This document shows, piece after piece, positions 48,623 to 52,756 of a stretch of 52,756 nt of DNA. The DNA is taken from contig JAIQEX010000032.1 of the NCBI GenBank assembly GCA_020073615.1, forward strand, positions 1 to 52,756, given 5' to 3'. The notes under the pieces were generated by a model, which ran no database searches, was not told where the DNA came from, and was given only the letters and a program-made list of their open reading frames with translations. The stretch is from Terriglobia bacterium (lineage in GTDB: Bacteria > Acidobacteriota > Terriglobia > Bryobacterales > Bryobacteraceae). A program made the translations under genes and the position numbers. Within the stretch, counting starts at the first letter, position 1, and the number at the start of each line of letters is the position of its first letter.

Positions 48623-49213
48623 CTATTTTTTCCTTCTTTCGGAGCCTTTGGCCGGGGCGGCGAGCGCACCGCGGCAGCGCTGGGCTTCCTGGTCCATCAC
48701 CTGGTAGTCGCGCTCGCGCTCCTGGGCGAGGTTCACAATGTAGCGCTCGAACCGCTGGCGATTGGCGCCGTTTTCGGCCACCAGGGCCGCCAGCTCCTGG
48801 GCCGCGGCCGGACTCTGGTATTTCCGCGTGCCCTCCACCAGCGAGCCCAGCATCGTTTCCAGCCCTTGGATACGGAAAAAAAGATCGAGCGAGGCGGACA
48901 GGTTGTCGGGCTTGCGGGCCAGCGCCCGGGCGGCGGCGGCGATCGCTTTAGTCTGGTCCTTGCTGGACTGCAATTGCGCGGCGTAAGTATCCGATGCGCC
49001 TTTCGCCACCCACGATGGGGCATCGATGCGGTCGAGCAGAGGCAGCAGGCGAGAGGCATGGGCGCCGATCTGTTGCAGGACGGGGGCGATGTCCCACTCG
49101 GCCTCCAGGCCCTGCGGCGGCGGTGTCCCAGGCGCCGGCGCGGCGGGTTGCGTTTGCGCGCCGGGCGCCGCGGCGCAGGCGAGAACGGCGAGGCATCGCA
49201 GGGCGGAGTGCAT
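48623..49213 (-). CDS. secreted helical protein, unknown
   Basis: The 196-residue protein has a signal peptide (ALRCLAVLACAAAPGAQ), a short Pro-rich linker and a mostly helical body with basic ends (GSERRKK). WDIAPVLQQIGAHASRLLPLLDRI starts the body and ERERDYQVMDQEAQRC ends it. I recognise no family. An in-frame TTG lies 15 bases upstream, but AAGAG sits five bases before the chosen ATG. It probably forms a unit with the Cys-rich gene that follows by six bases. Confidence 0.45.
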   Translation of the reverse strand: MHSALRCLAVLACAAAPGAQTQPAAPAPGTPPPQGLEAEWDIAPVLQQIGAHASRLLPLLDRIDAPSWVAKGASDTYAAQLQSSKDQTKAIAAAARALARKPDNLSASLDLFFRIQGLETMLGSLVEGTRKYQSPAAAQELAALVAENGANRQRFERYIVNLAQERERDYQVMDQEAQRCRGALAAPAKGSERRKK

Positions 49214-49245
49214 AGGACTCTTTTTCAATCTATCACGCGCGGCTG

Positions 49246-49431
49246 TTGCCGGCAGAACGGGAACGCACCGCGCTGCGTCGCGATGCCCTGCAAGCCCTGG
49301 CAGCCGATTCGACCGAGCTGCGGGACATTCTGAAGGACTATCCGGACGACCATCTGACCATCGAAGGCCACCGCGGCGAGCGCGGTTCGGCCGAGTACAA
49401 CGTCGCGCTGGACGACAGGCAGAAGATGAGC
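49246..49431 (+). pseudogene. fragment of a Pal/OmpA-type peptidoglycan-binding domain
   Basis: A short frame reads LRDILKDYPDDHLTIEGHRGERGSAEYNVALDDRQ. It matches the middle of the OmpA-C domain, which normally continues GHCDERGSAEYNLALGDRR. The expected CD residues are RG here, so the peptidoglycan-binding aspartate is lost. No signal peptide and no remaining domain are present, and the frame then runs into low-complexity Gly-rich antisense of the FecR gene. It is a relic. Confidence 0.65.
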
Positions 49432-49455
49432 GGGGGAACCGCGAACCGAGGGAAC

Positions 49456-50280
49456 TTAGCCGCCGCCGCCGCCGGGAGGAGGGGGCCCAGGTGCTCCGGG
49501 AGCGCCCGGTGCTCCGGGGGCACCCGGTGCGCCGGGAGTACCGCCGCCCTTATTCTTGCCTTGGTCCCCTTGCGGCCCGTTGGGGGAGGGAGCCGAGGTG
49601 CCGCCACCGCCCGGAACGCCGCCGGCCTGGCGCCGCAGGAGGATTTCGTAGAGCGTCTGCTTGAGGGCGTTCAACCCGGCTCGAATGGCGGGATCGCGAT
49701 TCACCAGACGGGCGATCGGCTGGTTGCGGAAGACCAGGATGGATTCACCGGGATTGAGGCGGACTTCGTTGCCCGGCTGGAGCCGGTGAAGGACTCCGAC
49801 CAAGCCTTCCTCCACGCTCACCAGCGTGGTCGCGTCTTCGTCCTCCACCACCACGTCGAAGACCGTGCCGCGCACCGAAATCACAGCCGTCGGGGTGGAA
49901 ACGCTCTTGGGATTGGGGCCGTAGCGGTGCTCGATCTGCACCCGGATGCGGCCCAGCCAGACCTGCACCAGGTCTTTCCAGCCGGGGTAGTTATCGCGGA
50001 AGGTTACGCGCGCGTTCTGAAAGACTTCAAACGTGCTGCCGTCGGCGACCTGGAACTTGGCGTAGCCGTCCGGCCCGGTGACGATGATCTGTTTGGGGGC
50101 GATGCTGTTGCCCTCAAACAAGGCCACCGGGTTGCTGTCCTTCAACACGGAGACGCGCCCGTACACGGCTACCGCTTTGGCTGCGACGTCCTGGGCGCGG
50201 AGCGGCGCCAGGCAAACGGCAATGACAGCCGCTGCCAGCAATGTACGCACAGTCCGCGAGAGCATATAGCGCCGGAACAT
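49456..50280 (-). CDS. secreted FecR-domain protein with collagen-like tail
   Basis: The 274-residue protein has a signal peptide (TLLAAAVIAVCLAPLRAQ). A FecR-type domain follows: AYGRV-like VYGRVSVLKD, TGPDGYAKFQVADGSTFEVFQNARV, and TPTAVISVRGTVFDVVVEDEDATTLVSVEEGLV. FecR domains usually sense or gate signals at the cell surface, but no sigma factor is beside it. A disordered tail ends in repeated GAPGAPGAPG and PPPPGGGGG, collagen-like and unusual for FecR. I chose the inner ATG (50280), which sits better after GGAAG, over the ATG 24 bases upstream. Confidence 0.78.
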   Translation of the reverse strand: MFRRYMLSRTVRTLLAAAVIAVCLAPLRAQDVAAKAVAVYGRVSVLKDSNPVALFEGNSIAPKQIIVTGPDGYAKFQVADGSTFEVFQNARVTFRDNYPGWKDLVQVWLGRIRVQIEHRYGPNPKSVSTPTAVISVRGTVFDVVVEDEDATTLVSVEEGLVGVLHRLQPGNEVRLNPGESILVFRNQPIARLVNRDPAIRAGLNALKQTLYEILLRRQAGGVPGGGGTSAPSPNGPQGDQGKNKGGGTPGAPGAPGAPGAPGAPGPPPPGGGGG

Positions 50281-50464
50281 ACCCCAACTTCCAGACCTGG
50301 GCATCCGAAACCCGGTCCGATGCTATGACATTCAAGTCTAGCACCAAACATGCTGGGGCAGATTGGGGACCGGATTAAATTTTGGTCACAAGCCGCATCG
50401 ATTCATCGGTTTATTGAATCCAAGGCTCTGGAATACCCAGTAAAATCACGTGAATTAGGCTACA

Positions 50465-52339
50465 ATGGACACGTTAGTGGGTCATAAGGGAACAGCTCGA
50501 CGCCTGTTGATTCTGGCACTTGCCGGCGCGGTTGGGGCGCTGGCGCAAAGCGATTGGCGGCGGATCGGCGGCAGCTCGTTCGAATGGCGTCTGGCCTCCC
50601 CGGCCACGGGACCTGTGGAGCGGGTATGGTTTTCGGGCGACGGAGCTACGCTCTACGCGCGCACCCATGCGGGCAAGGTCTTGAAGACCAGCGATTTCGA
50701 GAACTGGGAGCCGGCGCCGGGCGCCACCGATCCGCCGCCTCTTCCCGCTCCCCAGGTGGCCCGTCTGCCCGACCAGGGGGTGCACCTGGTGACCACGGCC
50801 TCGGCAGTCTATGCGCTGGGCCGGCACGTGTTCCGCTCCGAGGACGGCGGGCATGCGTGGGACAACCTGACAGCGTACAAGGCGCAATCGGTGATCGGCG
50901 GCGGGCAGCATGATCTGGCCGTGTGGCCGGGCAACCCGAACCAACTGGTGGTAGCCAACGATTTCGGCGTGTGGCGGTCCATGGATGGCGGGCTTTCCTG
51001 GACGGGGTTGAACCAGATGCTGCCCAACCTGGAGGTGCGCCGGATTCTGACCGCGGCAAGCGGCGCGCCGCTACAGGTTCAGGCAGGCTCGAGCGTTCTG
51101 GAACTGCCTCCGGGCAGTTCGGTCTGGCTTCCCGCTCCGGCCGCGGCGCTGCAGGCCGAAGCGGCGCAACTCCAGCGCTATGCGTCGGTGGCGGGCGCGC
51201 CGGAACTCCGGACATCGGCCGCGGCGGGCGACACAATCTACGCCGGCTCGGCCGACGGGCGCATCTGGAAGTCCATTGATGGCGGGCGCTCGTTCGAGCG
51301 TACGGCCATGCCGGCGGGCACGGCGGGCGAGGTGGTGGAGCGCATTTTTGTGGATCCCACGGAACCGCGCGTGGCCCTGGCGGCGCTGAGCGGCGCCGGG
51401 CCGCACGTGCTGCGCACCGTCAACGGCGGCGAATTCTGGGATGTGCTGGACGCCAACCTGCCCCCTGGCTCGGCCTATGGAATTACGGCGGAGCGCGCCG
51501 CGGGCGCGGTTTACGTGGCCACCGAGAAGGGCGTTTTCTACGCCGTTACCGACCTGGAAAACGCCAGTTCGCCCGCCGACGTGAAGTGGACCAACCTCGC
51601 GGCGGCGCTCCCGGAGGCGCGGGCCACCGATGTCCGTCTCGATCCCGCGGGTGTCCAGTTGTACGCCGCGGTGGATGGTTACGGGGTTTTCGCCACGGCG
51701 GCGCCGCACCGCCTGCGCAGCCTGCGGATTGTCAACGCCGCCGATTTGAGCGCGCGCCCGGCGGCGCCAGGCTCGCTGTTGAGCGTCATCGGCGGCCGTC
51801 TGACCGGAGTCCGCGGCGGCAACCTGGACTACCCGGTGCTGGTGGCCTCTGACGGCGCGTCGCAGATCCAGGTGCCGTTTGAAGCCGTGGGACCCGATGT
51901 CGTGCTGGAGCTGCAGACCGCTCTCGAAACAGTGGTGCGCCACCTTCCCGTGCAACCCATTTCGCCGGCGATCCTGGTTCCGGAAGGCGTTCCCGCCATA
52001 TACGATGCCGACAGCGGCATGCCGCTCGATGCGCGCAATGCGGCGCACTCGGGGGGGCGGATCCAGATCATGACCACCGGGCTGGGCAAGGTGCGGCCCA
52101 ACTGGCCCACCGGCTTGGCGGCGCCGCTGGAGAATCCGCCCGCGGTTGTGGCGCCGGTGCGGGCATACCTCGATCGCACTCCCGTCGAGGTGACGCGCGC
52201 CACCCTGGCGCCCGGCTTCATCGGCTTCTACCTGATCGAAGTGCAACTGCCCACCATCGCCAATTTCGGCGACGCCGAGCTGTACATTTCCGCTGGCGGC
52301 CAGGAAAGCAACCGCGTGCGCGTTTCGATCGTGCCGTAG
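50465..52339 (+). CDS. secreted sialidase-like (BNR) protein with Solibacter-type C-terminal domain
   Basis: The 624-residue protein has a signal peptide (LLILALAGAVGALAQ). A beta-propeller of BNR/sialidase-like blades follows (RTHAGKVLKTSDFENW, FRSEDGGHAWDNL, WRSMDGGLSWTGL, WKSIDGGRSFERT). The C-terminal ~215 residues from RIVNAADLSARPAAPGSLLSVIGG to FGDAELYISAGGQESNRVRVSI match the extracellular domain characteristic of Solibacter-type Acidobacteriota (TIGR03437). It is probably cell-surface attached. Sialidase activity is not implied, since the catalytic residues cannot be placed. It strongly supports the taxonomic call for the window. Confidence 0.85.
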   Translation: MDTLVGHKGTARRLLILALAGAVGALAQSDWRRIGGSSFEWRLASPATGPVERVWFSGDGATLYARTHAGKVLKTSDFENWEPAPGATDPPPLPAPQVARLPDQGVHLVTTASAVYALGRHVFRSEDGGHAWDNLTAYKAQSVIGGGQHDLAVWPGNPNQLVVANDFGVWRSMDGGLSWTGLNQMLPNLEVRRILTAASGAPLQVQAGSSVLELPPGSSVWLPAPAAALQAEAAQLQRYASVAGAPELRTSAAAGDTIYAGSADGRIWKSIDGGRSFERTAMPAGTAGEVVERIFVDPTEPRVALAALSGAGPHVLRTVNGGEFWDVLDANLPPGSAYGITAERAAGAVYVATEKGVFYAVTDLENASSPADVKWTNLAAALPEARATDVRLDPAGVQLYAAVDGYGVFATAAPHRLRSLRIVNAADLSARPAAPGSLLSVIGGRLTGVRGGNLDYPVLVASDGASQIQVPFEAVGPDVVLELQTALETVVRHLPVQPISPAILVPEGVPAIYDADSGMPLDARNAAHSGGRIQIMTTGLGKVRPNWPTGLAAPLENPPAVVAPVRAYLDRTPVEVTRATLAPGFIGFYLIEVQLPTIANFGDAELYISAGGQESNRVRVSIVP

Positions 52340-52580
52340 GCGGCATGCCACTCACCGCGGAGAGCGCCGGGACTCCGCAGAGAAGGCGATGCAGAACTGG
52401 TTTTCTCCGGGACTCCGCCCGCGCCGCGCGCTCATCCGGGGCAAAGGCGAGGCGGGCGGAGATCACTGGGGTGAATTCTCTTTTCTCCGCATTGGGCCCC
52501 TTGGTCAGGCCCAACGTTTTCGCACCTGGGGAATTTTCAACCGGCGCTTTTGGGGAATCTTAGACCGTTATGCGAAGCGT

Positions 52581-52601
52581 AACGAGAATTTTGTTCTCGT
52601 T
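52581..52601 (-). terminator. hairpin after the edge gene
   Basis: A perfect 8-bp stem (AACGAGAA / TTCTCGTT) with a 5-base loop lies 12 bases beyond the stop of the truncated minus-strand gene at the window edge. No long T-tract follows. In the 273-base gap before it I see only a region with scattered short frames and no supported gene. Confidence 0.5.
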
Positions 52602-52612
52602 GTGCGGTGACT

Positions 52613-52756
52613 TCAGGCAGCCTTCAGGCCGACGGCGTCCATGAGCTTATCGAGATCATCGACGACACGCTGATACAGCCGATCGAGTTGGGTACACTTC
52701 TGCTGTTGCAGTTTCGTGTCGCCCGAGAAGGGGCGCAGCAGACCGGCGGTGAGAGG
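52613..52756 (-). CDS. truncated C-terminus of a gene running off the window
   Basis: Only the last 47 codons are inside the window. They read from PLTAGLLRPFSGDTKL, pass a Gln-rich helix QQQKCTQLDRLYQRVVDD and end at LMDAVGLKAA. The piece is helical and charged. I recognise no family, and the start lies outside. A hairpin follows the stop, which supports a real gene end. Confidence 0.5.
   Translation of the reverse strand, partial: PLTAGLLRPFSGDTKLQQQKCTQLDRLYQRVVDDLDKLMDAVGLKAA

Noticed and set aside
1-52756. tRNA, rRNA or CRISPR arrays
   Set aside because: No cloverleaf with an anticodon, no rRNA stretch and no regularly spaced short repeats were seen; the only regular array encodes protein repeats.

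Overview
The window looks like a chromosomal segment of a GC-rich soil or freshwater Acidobacteriota, most likely of the Solibacter/Bryobacter type. The strongest marker is the last complete gene (50465-52339), whose C-terminal part matches the Solibacter-type extracellular domain (TIGR03437 kind). An outer-membrane envelope (TolC, TonB, BamA/TamA, TamB), many secreted TPR, FecR or Ig-like proteins, and frequent ATGA/GTGA gene overlaps agree with this. The taxonomy is recalled from family knowledge and was not computed. No rRNA, tRNA, CRISPR array or recognisable transposase gene was seen.

Layout. 0.8-3.2 kb: arginine operon argC-argB-GNAT acetyltransferase. 3.2-6.2 kb: a small decay zone with a wrecked PIN/antitoxin pair, a molybdopterin-binding protein, and a PIN-like gene lying between two copies of the 3' end of a HAD phosphatase gene. 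6.4-12.2 kb: TolC, TonB, an S9 peptidase and a VOC protein. 12.2-13.1 kb: a zinc-ribbon plus deoxyribosyltransferase-like protein, a possible immunity gene. 13.2-15.9 kb: translationally coupled lepB-manC, then divergently a coupled pair of 4-TM EamA/SMR-like proteins. 15.9-18.3 kb: an Ada-like AraC/methyltransferase fusion, a HEAT-repeat protein and OsmC. 18.5-26.5 kb: an outer-membrane assembly cluster of BamA/TamA, a SurA-N-like protein and TamB. 26.5-27.7 kb: a coupled msrC-msrA repair operon. 28.1-32.2 kb: a minus-strand run of a zinc-ribbon protein, an 88-aa protein, a very divergent histidine-kinase-like protein and a receiver-like protein. This is my best candidate for an undescribed signalling system.

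32.3-35.5 kb: a flavin disulfide reductase with an in-frame internal deletion, then an Opu-type osmolyte ABC transporter. 35.4-39.9 kb: about 430 bp repeated directly on either side of a large secreted protein gene that ends in five ~95-residue repeats. 39.9-43.3 kb: a TPR lipoprotein, a lysozyme-like protein and a 48-aa membrane protein. 43.5-46.3 kb: housekeeping rpsA, an HU/IHF gene and a HIT gene, with a good promoter before rpsA. 46.3-47.2 kb: a coupled two-gene unit with a DUF6036-like nucleotidyltransferase, TA-like. 47.5-52.3 kb: secreted or envelope proteins (toast_rack lipoprotein, Cys-rich protein, a Pal fragment, FecR with a collagen-like tail, the TIGR03437 protein). The edge holds a truncated gene.

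Common themes are envelope biogenesis, oxidative and alkylation damage repair (msrC-msrA, OsmC, Ada-like), and signs of gene decay and cassette gain. At two places a gene is bracketed by a duplicated stretch that includes the 3' end of its neighbour. Long open frames antisense to the GC-rich genes are codon-bias shadows and are left out.
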